Below, piece after piece: positions 25,374 through 34,126 of a DNA stretch of 64,000 bases (position 1 is its first letter; every line of letters begins with the position of its first letter). Source of the DNA: Bacillota bacterium (GTDB taxonomy: Bacteria > Bacillota > Clostridia > Acetivibrionales > DSM-1351). The DNA is taken from NCBI GenBank assembly GCA_023444055.1, contig JAEZRV010000044.1:113776-177775 (forward strand). The letters are read 5' to 3'. A model generated the notes under the pieces. It worked only from the letters and a program-made list of their open reading frames with translations, searched no databases and was not told the DNA's origin. A program made the translations under genes and the position numbers.

Positions 25374-26765
25374 CTATGCTCCTAAATATTTTTGTATATT
25401 CTTAAAACATATTCCTTCAACAATATCTTTGAGTAACATTTCATCATTTTCAAATTCACCAGTGTCAACTAGCTCCCCTATAAAGCTGCAAAGTATTCTC
25501 CTAAAATAGTCATGCCTTACATATGATAGAAAACTTCTTGAATCAGTCAACATCCCAACGAAGTATGAAAGCATACCTTGATTGGAAATACACCTCAAAT
25601 GCGAACTAATTCCCTCTTTATGGTCATTAAACCACCATGCTGACCCAAATTGAACCTTTCCAGGGACTCCGTCCTCACAATAGCAGTGAGGTAAAGATGA
25701 TAGTATCAAGTTATCTCTAGAATTAAGGGAATAAAGTATTGTTTTTGGTAATCCTCCAATACTATCCAAGTCATTAAATATATTTGCTAAAGGCTCTGCT
25801 ATCTGAAAGTCATTCATAATGTCAAAGCCTGTATCTACCCCGATTTTCCTAAGCATTTCTCCATTTGTATTCCTCATCGCTCCTATATGCAGCTGCATTA
25901 CCCAACCTGCTTTTCTATATTCTATAGCTAAGAGTTTAAGTGTAAATACTTTATACTTTTCTGCTTCTTTCTTTGATATCTCCCCACCACTAAGCTTTTT
26001 GGAGAATATCTTTTCAACCTCTTCTGCATTCGTTGGAAAGTATACTAAGCTTTCTAGCGAATGATCTGCTAATAAGCATCCTACCTTGCTAAAAAAATGG
26101 ATCCTAGCTTTTAAAACATTTATCATTTCTTCATATGATTTAATAGTATTCTTATTGCATTGTGCCAATTTTGTTATATAGTCTGTAAAAGTCTCATTCA
26201 AAATGTTCAATGCCTTATCAGGCCTAAATGTTGGAAGCACTTTAAAGTTATATTCTTTTTTCATTTCTATAAGCATGTGATATTCAAGAGAGTCTATTGG
26301 ATCATCTGTTGTGCAAATAAGTTTTACATTAGAATTTGTAATCATTTTTACTGGACTTAGTTCATTATCTTTAATTTTGCCATTGCAATAATTATATATT
26401 TTCTTTGCATTACTCTCTTTTAAAAATTTATCTACACCAAAATAGGTTTTTAGCTCTAAGTTTGTCCAGAGGTAAAGTGGACTTCCAATAAGCCTTTCAC
26501 ATGTAGTTGCCCACATTTTGAATTTAGTCAACCCATCTCCGTCTCCGGTAATGTATCTCTCAGGAATTCCCGCATATCTCATCGCTCTCCATTTATAATG
26601 GTCATGCCCTAGCCAAAGAGAAGAAATGTCTGTAAATACATTGTCCTCATATATATCTCTTGCAGAAAGATGGCAATGGTAGTCATAAACGGGTGCATTT
26701 TTTGCAACTGTATTATATAATAATTCTGCTGTTTTTCCACTGAGCATAAATTGATTATCTAGCAT
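25374..26765 (-). CDS. uxaC: Glucuronate isomerase
   Basis: Converts glucuronate to fructuronate (or galacturonate to tagaturonate), the entry step of hexuronate degradation. The 463-residue protein matches the family length and has YDYHCHLSARDIYED (metal-binding HxH), HLGHDHYKWR-like WLGHDHYKWRAMRYAGI, GWVMQLHIGAMRN and SAWWFNDHKEG. GGAGG lies before the ATG. It is the first gene of the operon; the last codons abut the SDR stub, so its C-terminus may be slightly altered by the deletion. The 26766-27042 spacer shows no gene. Confidence 0.94.
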   Translation of the reverse strand: MLDNQFMLSGKTAELLYNTVAKNAPVYDYHCHLSARDIYEDNVFTDISSLWLGHDHYKWRAMRYAGIPERYITGDGDGLTKFKMWATTCERLIGSPLYLWTNLELKTYFGVDKFLKESNAKKIYNYCNGKIKDNELSPVKMITNSNVKLICTTDDPIDSLEYHMLIEMKKEYNFKVLPTFRPDKALNILNETFTDYITKLAQCNKNTIKSYEEMINVLKARIHFFSKVGCLLADHSLESLVYFPTNAEEVEKIFSKKLSGGEISKKEAEKYKVFTLKLLAIEYRKAGWVMQLHIGAMRNTNGEMLRKIGVDTGFDIMNDFQIAEPLANIFNDLDSIGGLPKTILYSLNSRDNLILSSLPHCYCEDGVPGKVQFGSAWWFNDHKEGISSHLRCISNQGMLSYFVGMLTDSRSFLSYVRHDYFRRILCSFIGELVDTGEFENDEMLLKDIVEGICFKNIQKYLGA

Positions 26766-27042
26766 GTTAATACCTCCATATGAGTTTTTATAGTTCAGTG
26801 TTATTTATTACGATGGTTGAATTATAACAGTAGTTCTTTTTGAAAAATATGTCTTGATTGCTATTTGAATTGTAAAAATTGCTGTGTTAAAATAGCTTGA
26901 AGATTTAGCGGAAGCTTCATACTAGACTTCCACCATTCAGGACAATGGTATTTAAGATCTCTAAAATATGCATAAAAATAGCCTGTACCGTTTTTGGGTA
27001 GAGGCTGTGTCTTTCCAATTTTCACCATATATAAAAACCTGT

Positions 27043-28008
27043 CTAAAGCAATATTTGAGGTGGATTTTTTATATTCTCAATAAAACTATTTTTAAGTTCA
27101 GTTTCTGTATTCAACCAGTTCTGCAAACAGGTAAATAAAAGTAAGCGTCTGTAATTTATAAAAGTTGTAAGTTCCTTGTACCAAAAATCTTCAAGGTGAT
27201 TTTCTTTTTCATAGCCATTTATAAAGCTAAATAAAAATCGTTTTAACCTTTCAACGTCTCTCATCGGTGACAACATACCACCTGTTATATCAAACATAAT
27301 TCCCTGTGCCGAAGTGGTAATATCTTGAATGAAAAATTGTCTACCTGCAACATCAAAATCTATTAAAGTTATGTTTTTGTCTGACACCAGAATGTTTCTT
27401 TGATGGTTGTCATTATGAATAAAGCCATAGTCATCCTGGCCTTTGGAAAGTGTTTCAAGATAAGATCCCATTTCAGCCCAAGCTAATTTAACAATAGGCT
27501 CTTTACACCAGTTGATAAAGAATGATAATTCTTCTTTGATGCTAAAATTACTATCCATTTTACCTTCTAAAAATGTCTTTGAAGCTTTGTGTGATTTACC
27601 AATAATTTTACCCCATTCGTGTACAAGTTCATCTGTTAACTCATGACTTTCCGGACTATTTCCAGCACAGAATTCCATGACATATGCAATGTAAATGTGC
27701 TGGTTGTCAATACTTGTTTCATATAGATTTCCGTTCTGATTTTTTATAGGATAAGCAATTTTAATGCCACTTTTTCCGAGATGATTTGCATATCTGACTC
27801 GAACCTCAAGGGAATGCAATTTTTCAATTTGATTTTCTGGTATCGCAAGAATTTTCAATACCATTTTACAATTATTAGAGTTATATGTATACACGCTTCC
27901 ATCGGAATCCTCACGACCTCCTCCAATAAATTCAAGCCCCTTTTCGTCAATAGCAAGTTTACCACAAATTTCAGCCATTGCCTTTTCAGTTACATTAATC
28001 ATCTTCAT
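27043..28008 (-). CDS. Aminoglycoside phosphotransferase-family kinase
   Basis: A 321-residue protein-kinase-like phosphotransferase. The catalytic loop is FIHNDNHQRNILVSD (HxDxxxxN, about residues 199-213) and the metal-binding motif is TLIDFDVAG. An upstream Lys in the VLKIL strand would bind ATP. The family acts on antibiotics, choline, homoserine or other small molecules; substrate cannot be told. It starts 14 bases inside the end of the lipoprotein gene, suggesting translational coupling. Confidence 0.82.
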   Translation of the reverse strand: MKMINVTEKAMAEICGKLAIDEKGLEFIGGGREDSDGSVYTYNSNNCKMVLKILAIPENQIEKLHSLEVRVRYANHLGKSGIKIAYPIKNQNGNLYETSIDNQHIYIAYVMEFCAGNSPESHELTDELVHEWGKIIGKSHKASKTFLEGKMDSNFSIKEELSFFINWCKEPIVKLAWAEMGSYLETLSKGQDDYGFIHNDNHQRNILVSDKNITLIDFDVAGRQFFIQDITTSAQGIMFDITGGMLSPMRDVERLKRFLFSFINGYEKENHLEDFWYKELTTFINYRRLLLFTCLQNWLNTETELKNSFIENIKNPPQILL

Positions 28009-28798
28009 AAGGAGTCATTGTTGCGACAGCTTCCTTAATTTCTTCGTCATTAAGGCTTCTTACCACTATGGGTTCAATTCTTGTATTACCTTCAGGAGTA
28101 AGTGAAAAAGTCATTTCAATTTCATGATAAGGTGTACCGTCTACATCACTTAAATAAAACTTTGCATAATACTTACCCTTCTCATTTTTTAATGATTTTA
28201 AATCTAATCCAAAAGGTGCAGGGTCACCTATAGGATAGTCATACTCTTTTTTAGGTGTTATTTCATAGTCAAAGATTGCTTTCATCAAAATCTTCACATA
28301 TTCTCCATTTATTTTGGGTTCTACAATTTTAGTTTTTTCTGGTGATATGTAAGAGTAAAGATTAGGAACATAATTATCTATAATATATTTTTCAGATGTT
28401 TGTGCAATCAACATCAGAATAAAATGTTCAGCCTCATCTTGGTTAATTGAATATGTCCCATCATAAAATAAGCTGAGTAATGCAACAACATCATAAGCAA
28501 CACATTCTATTATATCTTTTGATAGACTTTCTCGAATTATTATGTCAGATTGTTGAGAATTTTCATATTTTGTTATAGACGTAATTATTTCACTTGATTG
28601 AGAGGAACTTATTTCTGATGAACTTGCTTCTTCGATACTATTCTCAGAAGAATTTATGTCGGAGGAAGCAGATTCTGTTTTAGTAGTAACGCTTTTTTCA
28701 GAAGAATTTTGTGTGTCCATGGTTTTTAAATTACTTGTTTTCCCACATGAAGTTAAGAATAAACAAATAATCAATAAAATGAGAAATAATTGTTTCAT
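27995..28798 (-). CDS. Hypothetical lipoprotein (267 aa)
   Basis: MKQLFLILLIICLFLTSCGK is a lipoprotein signal with lipobox LTSC. A long Ser/Glu-rich low-complexity linker (about residues 25-85) follows, then a domain with DVVALLSLFYDGTYSINQDE and VKILMKAIFDYEITPKKEYD, reminiscent of DUF5105-type extracellular domains. A single Cys at 18 is the anchor. AAAGGAAAGG precedes the ATG. Role unknown. Confidence 0.65.
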   Translation of the reverse strand: MKQLFLILLIICLFLTSCGKTSNLKTMDTQNSSEKSVTTKTESASSDINSSENSIEEASSSEISSSQSSEIITSITKYENSQQSDIIIRESLSKDIIECVAYDVVALLSLFYDGTYSINQDEAEHFILMLIAQTSEKYIIDNYVPNLYSYISPEKTKIVEPKINGEYVKILMKAIFDYEITPKKEYDYPIGDPAPFGLDLKSLKNEKGKYYAKFYLSDVDGTPYHEIEMTFSLTPEGNTRIEPIVVRSLNDEEIKEAVATMTPYEDD

Positions 28799-28842
28799 TT
28801 TCTTATCCCTTTCCTTTTTATTTTAAAAATACTGACAAACAG

Positions 28843-29436
28843 TCATTGTTTCTTTCTCGCTGTAAACTCCGCTGTGAGTTCTGCTGTGAGTTCTGCTGTA
28901 AGCTCCGTGAAATTATCCAGAATACGGACAATTTCACTCTGCATTGGTAGAGGTGGAACAGGGATAGTATATGCTTTTACGTCAGCATCAGAAATAGCTG
29001 GGTAACTTGCACCTTTTTGAAACCTTTCAACGTGTTCAAAAAAAGCTGTTGATGAAATCTGATAATATACCCATCTCCTTAAAACGACATTAGTTTTTAC
29101 CCTAAGCACACAAAATCCTGTACTACATACTTGGTTATCATAATCCTCTTTAATCATACAATACCGTTTTAACATGGGTCTTGTCGTACCAAGTAAAATA
29201 TCACCGTCATTTACAATTTGTTGTGCTCTGCTTGGAGCATTATCTTTATCTACTACTTGTGTTTCTGTAATAAGGTGGGTATCTCTATCAACAGATGTCA
29301 AATCTATATATTTGTATTTTTGGCCATCAGTAGCAGCCCATTTTATATTTTGAATTTTATCAATGCAATCTTTAATGGCGATATACTCCACCCCATCCGG
29401 GCAAAGCTCTGCAATCAATTCCTCTAATCTACTCAT
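28843..29436 (-). CDS. hsdS: Half-size type I restriction specificity subunit (one recognition domain)
   Basis: 197 residues: one N-terminal target recognition domain (SRLEELIAELCPDGVEYIAI; GDILLGTTRPMLKRYCMIKE; YPAISDADVKAYTIPVPPLP), then the central conserved helix MQSEIVRILDNFTELTAELT with four consecutive LTAE units, then a stop after ARKKQ. Normal HsdS has about 400 residues with a second domain and conserved region, so here the second half is absent. The four-base overlap with rhuM (ATGA) places it in the hsdM operon. Half-size S subunits can dimerise in other systems, but decay is also possible. Confidence 0.82.
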   Translation of the reverse strand: MSRLEELIAELCPDGVEYIAIKDCIDKIQNIKWAATDGQKYKYIDLTSVDRDTHLITETQVVDKDNAPSRAQQIVNDGDILLGTTRPMLKRYCMIKEDYDNQVCSTGFCVLRVKTNVVLRRWVYYQISSTAFFEHVERFQKGASYPAISDADVKAYTIPVPPLPMQSEIVRILDNFTELTAELTAELTAEFTARKKQ

Positions 29437-30443
29437 TGTATCTCACCGCCTTTTACCAAAAGCTTTTTAATCTCTTTTTCAAAATCAGAGTTTATTTTTT
29501 GTGTCTTATTAAATGCGTCATATTCCGTTTTAGCCTTTTGGTCTGCAAGCTCTTTAGAAATACTACCTTTACCCTGCAAAATATCATATTTACGAAAGGC
29601 TAAAAACTCATTGATACTTTTAGCAAACGCCTCCATTGTAAATGTGTTTTCTCGTTCAATTAAATCCTCTATATAATCAAAGTACCCTATTACTGCTCTT
29701 TCTAATTGGCGAATTTCTTTTTCACGTAAGTAGTTTTTTGCCACAGTTACATCAGACTTCAGTATTCTGCCATTAGGGGAGTTTTTCCATGTGGTTAGTC
29801 CCATGTTTTGTGCTGTTCTATCCGCTTTTGTGTCAATAAGCTCGGCAGCAGTTTGCCCTGTAATTGCATAGTGAAATTTGTTTTGAACCATTGCATAAAA
29901 CTCATGGGTAATTTCTGCATTTTTATCATAATCTAAGCTACATTCTGCAAATATATCGGTAATTTGCAGCCATATTCTTCTTTCACTTGCACGAATGGAG
30001 CGAACACGCTCTAAAAGCTCTTTGAAATAGTCCTTGCCAAAAGCTGTTTTACCTTGCTTTAAGCGCTCATCATCCATAGCAAAACCTTTTATCATATATT
30101 CCCTTAAAACTCCTGTTGCCCAAATACGAAAGTTTGTCGCCTTTCGTGAATTTACTCGGTAGCCAACAGAGATAATGGCATCAAGGTTGTAGAACTTTGA
30201 ATTTCGTTTAACATTTCTATTACCTTCTTTTTGAACTACCGAGATTTCCTCGGCAGTTGACTTTTCAGCTAATTCCCCATCAGCAAATATGTTTTTTAAG
30301 TGCAGAGAGATATTATCAGTCGTGCAATCAAACAGCTCTGCCATTGCCTTTTGGGTAAGCCAAATCGTTTCGTCCTTTATAACAGCATTGATAGAAATAT
30401 TTTCTTCTGGAGTGTTATAGATTAAAAATTGTAATTCATTCAT
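29433..30443 (-). CDS. rhuM: RhuM/DinD-family protein in a type I operon
   Basis: 336 residues of the RhuM family, often encoded between hsdM and hsdS. Typical segments are ETIWLTQKAMAELFDCTTDN, ISLHLKNIFADGEL, NLDAIISVGYRVNSRKATNF, and RIWATGVLREYMIKGFAMDD. The first part is predicted to be a DNA-binding (Bro-N-like) fold. It ends two bases into hsdS and starts two bases after hsdM. Its role in the restriction locus is unknown in general. Confidence 0.9.
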   Translation of the reverse strand: MNELQFLIYNTPEENISINAVIKDETIWLTQKAMAELFDCTTDNISLHLKNIFADGELAEKSTAEEISVVQKEGNRNVKRNSKFYNLDAIISVGYRVNSRKATNFRIWATGVLREYMIKGFAMDDERLKQGKTAFGKDYFKELLERVRSIRASERRIWLQITDIFAECSLDYDKNAEITHEFYAMVQNKFHYAITGQTAAELIDTKADRTAQNMGLTTWKNSPNGRILKSDVTVAKNYLREKEIRQLERAVIGYFDYIEDLIERENTFTMEAFAKSINEFLAFRKYDILQGKGSISKELADQKAKTEYDAFNKTQKINSDFEKEIKKLLVKGGEIQ

Positions 30444-30445
30444 AC

Positions 30446-32011
30446 CTACACTCCCTCAATTTCTTCGATAATGTTACGAATGGCTTCCCGCAATTCATTC
30501 TCACGCATGACGATTTCTTCGATTTCCGCATTCAGCTTCACTATATCCACCTTTTCACGGGTGTCCTCTGCCTCCACATAAGTAGAAACTGAAAGGTTAT
30601 AATCGTTTTCTGTAATTTCTTCATAGCTTGCCAGATGGGAGAAGTGCTGCACTTCCTCACGCTTTGCAAATATGTCTACTATTCGTTCAATATTCTTCGG
30701 TGTCAGCTTATTGTTATTAGTTACCTTAATACATTCATTGGATGCATCAATAAACAGCGTCTTGTTATCATTCTTGTTCTTCTTCATTACCATAATGCAG
30801 GTTGCAATACTCGTTCCAAAGAACAGGTTACTTGGCAACTGGATTACGCAGTCCACATAGTTGCTATCTATCAGATATTTACGAATTTTCTGTTCGGCAC
30901 CGCCACGATACATAATGCCTGGAAAACATACAATTGCAGCTGTACCATTAGACGCAAGCCAAGAAAGGCTGTGCATAATAAAAGCAAGGTCAGCTTTGCT
31001 CTTTGGTGCAAGTACTCCTGCAGGAGCAAAACGTGGGTCATTGATAAGCAGAGGATTTTCGTCACCCGCCCATTTGATAGAATATGGAGGATTAGAAACA
31101 ATCAATTCAAAAGGCTCTTCGTCCCAGTGCTGTGGTGCAGTTAGGGTATCTTCACAAGCCACATTGAATTTATCAAATCCGATATCATGCAGGAACATAT
31201 TGATTCGGCAAAGGTTATAAGTAGTGATATTTATTTCTTGTCCATAAAATCCATTGCGGATAGCATCTTTTCCAAGTATTTTTTCAGCCTTTAAAAGTAG
31301 AGAACCAGAACCGCAAGCAGGATCATATACCTTATTAATCTCTGTTTTCCCAACTGTTCCTAATCTTGCCAATAGTTCTGATACATCAGCAGGGGTATAA
31401 AATTCTCCCCCAGATTTACCTGCATTAGAAGCATACATGGACATAAGGTACTCATATGCATCACCAAAAGCATCAATCGAATGATCTTTCACATCACCAA
31501 GATTCATTTCACCAACACCATTTAATAGCTTCACCAGTTTTTCATTTCTCTTGGCTACGGTAGAACCGAGCTTGTTACTATTAACATCAAAATCATCAAA
31601 CAAGCCTGCAAAATCATTTTCTGCTTCACTACCCTTGGCTGATTCTTCTATGTGATTGAAAACTTTTTCTAAAGTTTCGTTGAGATTTTCATCATTTGCA
31701 GCTTTTGAACAGACATTATCAAACAACTCACTTGGTAAAATAAAGAAGCCCTTTTCTTCAACTAGACCTACTCTTGCTTCTTCTGCCTCATCATCAGACA
31801 TTTTTGTAAAGTCAAAGTCTGTGTTTCCTGCAGCGTGTTCGCCACTGTTAATATAATTACATAGATTTTCTGAAATATATCTATAAAACATAGTGCCAAG
31901 AACATAATTTTTGAAATCCCATCCGTCTACTGCACCACGTAATTCATCTGCAATTGCCCATATTGCGCGATGAAGTTCATCACGCTCTTGTTCTTTCTTT
32001 GTATCAACCAT
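30446..32011 (-). CDS. hsdM: Type I restriction-modification methyltransferase subunit
   Basis: 521 residues with an N-terminal helical HsdM domain (ELHRAIWAIADELRGAVDGW, DFKNYVLGTMFYRYI), the AdoMet motif YDPACGSGSLLLKA and the N6-adenine motif SNPPYSIKW. The C-terminal coiled segment binds HsdS. First or second gene of the unit HTH-hsdM-rhuM-hsdS. No hsdR is found nearby, so the locus could methylate but not restrict. Confidence 0.95.
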   Translation of the reverse strand: MVDTKKEQERDELHRAIWAIADELRGAVDGWDFKNYVLGTMFYRYISENLCNYINSGEHAAGNTDFDFTKMSDDEAEEARVGLVEEKGFFILPSELFDNVCSKAANDENLNETLEKVFNHIEESAKGSEAENDFAGLFDDFDVNSNKLGSTVAKRNEKLVKLLNGVGEMNLGDVKDHSIDAFGDAYEYLMSMYASNAGKSGGEFYTPADVSELLARLGTVGKTEINKVYDPACGSGSLLLKAEKILGKDAIRNGFYGQEINITTYNLCRINMFLHDIGFDKFNVACEDTLTAPQHWDEEPFELIVSNPPYSIKWAGDENPLLINDPRFAPAGVLAPKSKADLAFIMHSLSWLASNGTAAIVCFPGIMYRGGAEQKIRKYLIDSNYVDCVIQLPSNLFFGTSIATCIMVMKKNKNDNKTLFIDASNECIKVTNNNKLTPKNIERIVDIFAKREEVQHFSHLASYEEITENDYNLSVSTYVEAEDTREKVDIVKLNAEIEEIVMRENELREAIRNIIEEIEGV

Positions 32012-32195
32012 TGTTTTTTCCTCCGTCCTCTAGAACAAATTCCAAAATATCATCTACGCCACAATCAAGAACACCACATATTTTCTCTATACTATCAAGG
32101 GAAACATATTTATCCCTTTTAAGGCGTGTGATGATATTTGCACTAAAGCCTACTTTATCAGCAAGTATAGCGTTAGTAATTTTCTTATCAATCAA
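32004..32195 (-). CDS. Cro/C1-type HTH regulator (63 aa), N-terminus shortened
   Basis: An XRE-family helix-turn-helix: LADKVGFSANIITRLKRDKY is the HTH, followed by VSLDSIEKICGVLDCGVDDI. Usual homologues start about ten residues earlier (with an LFKLLIDKK segment); that segment is encoded here but only a TTG at 32195 gives a start, the first codons having been replaced. It overlaps the hsdM start by 8 bases and probably acts as a control protein of the locus. Confidence 0.7.
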   Translation of the reverse strand: MIDKKITNAILADKVGFSANIITRLKRDKYVSLDSIEKICGVLDCGVDDILEFVLEDGGKNNG

Positions 32196-32218
32196 TAACT
32201 TAAAAAGCTTATTTTAGC

Positions 32219-32245
32219 AGACATGTGGCGCCCCCCCATATGTCT
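32219..32245. promoter_or_regulatory. Inverted repeat with a C7 tract upstream of the HTH-hsdM unit
   Basis: AGACATGTGG (32219-32228) pairs with CCATATGTCT (32236-32245) around GC-rich GCGCCCCCCC. The run of seven cytosines is unusual in this AT-rich DNA. It could be an operator for the HTH protein or the truncation scar of its 5' end. Confidence 0.45.
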
Positions 32246-32328
32246 ATATTAATTGGTAGTATATCACGAATGTGTGAATTTCTCTATGTTTAAATGATTT
32301 GTTATCATATAAATTCATTACACTATAA

Positions 32329-33081
32329 TCATAACTGTCCAATATATGCTTCTGTCTTATTTGGCATGGTCAGCATCTCATTAGCAGCGTATTTATCAAA
32401 CAACATTTCTAATTCCGAAACGAAACTTTTATATTCACTATCTGTCTCTTTGAGAGAGTAGGAAGCAGATAGGCACCTTTGTATAAATTTTGCCTTATCA
32501 AATATCAAATCATTAGAAAAAAATATCTGTTCAAAATTGTTATTGAAAAACTTGGCAATATTAATATCTACATGTTCAAGTCCCCCACAAAACCCATAAA
32601 AGTTTGGACAATACTTTTTAAATATAAAGGCACTTTCTTTGACAAGTTCACTTGTACTTTCGCGAGAGTTCCAGACTAAAATTACTTTCCTGTTATGCTT
32701 CAGTATCCTTTGGCATTCAGCCTTAAAGCTTCCAACATCAAACCAATGGAAAGCCTGAGCGACGGTTATAAAATCAACGCTACCCATATCAAGAGTAGTT
32801 TTTTCAGCTGTACCATTAACGGAATGAAAATTAGGATAATGTGCCAAATTATTTTCTGCTATTTTACGCATATCTTTGTTGGGTTCAATACAATAAACAT
32901 CACTACCTTTTTCAAGCAACGCCTTAGAAAGGATGCCTGTACCAGAGCCAATGTCGGCAATAGCAGAATCAATATTTATTCCAACATCGCTATATAGGTA
33001 GTCAATAAACTCTGATGGATAACTTGGTCTTGCCTTAGCATATATTGTAGCTTTCCCTGTGAATTTAAGTGTATTATCCAA
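32329..33081 (-). CDS. Class I SAM-dependent methyltransferase
   Basis: A 250-residue methyltransferase with motif I AIADIGSGTGILSKALLEKG, acidic strand end VYCIEPNKDM, VDFITVAQAFHWFD and KVILVWNSRE. It resembles the UbiE/type 11 small-molecule methyltransferases. The start is a TTG preceded by GGAGG. Substrate unknown. Confidence 0.85.
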   Translation of the reverse strand: MDNTLKFTGKATIYAKARPSYPSEFIDYLYSDVGINIDSAIADIGSGTGILSKALLEKGSDVYCIEPNKDMRKIAENNLAHYPNFHSVNGTAEKTTLDMGSVDFITVAQAFHWFDVGSFKAECQRILKHNRKVILVWNSRESTSELVKESAFIFKKYCPNFYGFCGGLEHVDINIAKFFNNNFEQIFFSNDLIFDKAKFIQRCLSASYSLKETDSEYKSFVSELEMLFDKYAANEMLTMPNKTEAYIGQL

Positions 33082-33212
33082 AATGCAACAACCTCCAACT
33101 ATATAAATAAAACCTATTCACTTTCTAAATAACTAATTAAAATGATATAAGTACTCTTCATTCGTAACATTAACAACTATGCAATAAAATTCACTTTGCT
33201 TTATAATTAAAG

Positions 33213-33344
33213 TTACTCTAAATCAGCTGAAAATGAGAACTCCCCTACAAGTTCTTCAATCTTGTTTGGGGAGAAATATTTGTTTATGTATTCTTCTAGT
33301 AATTGATTTTGCCAATTCAGTTCTTTCGTATAAGTATTACTCAT
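33213..33344 (-). CDS. Small ORF (43 aa) immediately after the Septu-like pair
   Basis: It begins MSNTYTKELNWQNQLLEEYI and has a GAAAGGAAG site; it starts 20 bases after the HNH gene stop. The product is acidic and helical with no recognised motif. It may be a third component, an inhibitor, or the leftover N-terminus of a longer gene. Confidence 0.5.
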   Translation of the reverse strand: MSNTYTKELNWQNQLLEEYINKYFSPNKIEELVGEFSFSADLE

Positions 33345-33364
33345 GTAACTTCCTTTCAAAAAAG

Positions 33365-34126
33365 TTAATCATCTGTAATACTAAATTTTATTTGTTCAAC
33401 ATCTTTATGAAGGTTTTCTAATGCAGCATTCCATTTTCCTTGGGTTTTTAATAAGTTCAAAATATTATTATAACTATCATCATTAAGTAAAACTGTAGCT
33501 ACTGTTGCGGAATAATCAGAAGTAGGTAATGCTTCTTCCATTATTCCCATTAGTGCATTAATATCACTAGTGAGTGGATTCCATCCTTTTACTATACGAG
33601 AATTAATTTTTTCAAATAATTCTAGCAATTCATCCTTTACTTTTTCACCGATTAAAAATCTTTTCTTTCTTATTCTCTCAAGGTCATTTAAGTCAAGTGT
33701 TTCTACTGTTTTGATTCCTAAGTCACTGCTATTTTTTCCTTTTATCATATATCTTGACAAAACAAAATATAAATGCTCTTTCGGATTATGAATACATGGA
33801 TTTAATATTTCTTCTTCAAAAGCATTCTTTTGTCTATTACACCTTAAACAAGATATAATGAGATTATCCCAATCCATAACCTTGTTTTTATCAATACTTT
33901 TAGGTACTATATGATCAATTGTGGCATCGTTACTTTCAATATTTATTTTACACTCACAATATGAGCATTTCTCATTTGTCATATCCGATAACGTTTTTTT
34001 CAAGAATGGTTTAATGCAATCCTCATTCCATACATCTTTACCAGTAAGTTTATATTTTTCTGTTAACCTATTTTTTAGTTCATCTGTCAATTCATTAGGA
34101 CAAGAAGCTCTATTGATTTTTATCAT
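33365..34126 (-). CDS. ptuB: HNH nuclease, Septu PtuB-like
   Basis: 253 residues from the ATG at 34126 (MIKINRASCPNELTDELKNR). The HNH fold is visible as Cys54-Cys57, then TIDHIVPKS (Asp71, His72), then Asn88 and Cys93-Cys96-Asn97, a zinc-bound HNH core. Its start lies 17 bases inside the ATPase gene, so the two are coupled. The ATPase plus HNH arrangement matches the Septu anti-phage system (also the effector pair of retron Ec78), where PtuB is the nuclease. No reverse transcriptase is present. Confidence 0.8.
   Translation of the reverse strand: MIKINRASCPNELTDELKNRLTEKYKLTGKDVWNEDCIKPFLKKTLSDMTNEKCSYCECKINIESNDATIDHIVPKSIDKNKVMDWDNLIISCLRCNRQKNAFEEEILNPCIHNPKEHLYFVLSRYMIKGKNSSDLGIKTVETLDLNDLERIRKKRFLIGEKVKDELLELFEKINSRIVKGWNPLTSDINALMGIMEEALPTSDYSATVATVLLNDDSYNNILNLLKTQGKWNAALENLHKDVEQIKFSITDD

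Noticed and set aside
30635..31220. Two plus-strand frames of 119 and 169 codons
   Set aside because: Shadows of hsdM, which has intact catalytic motifs on the opposite strand.
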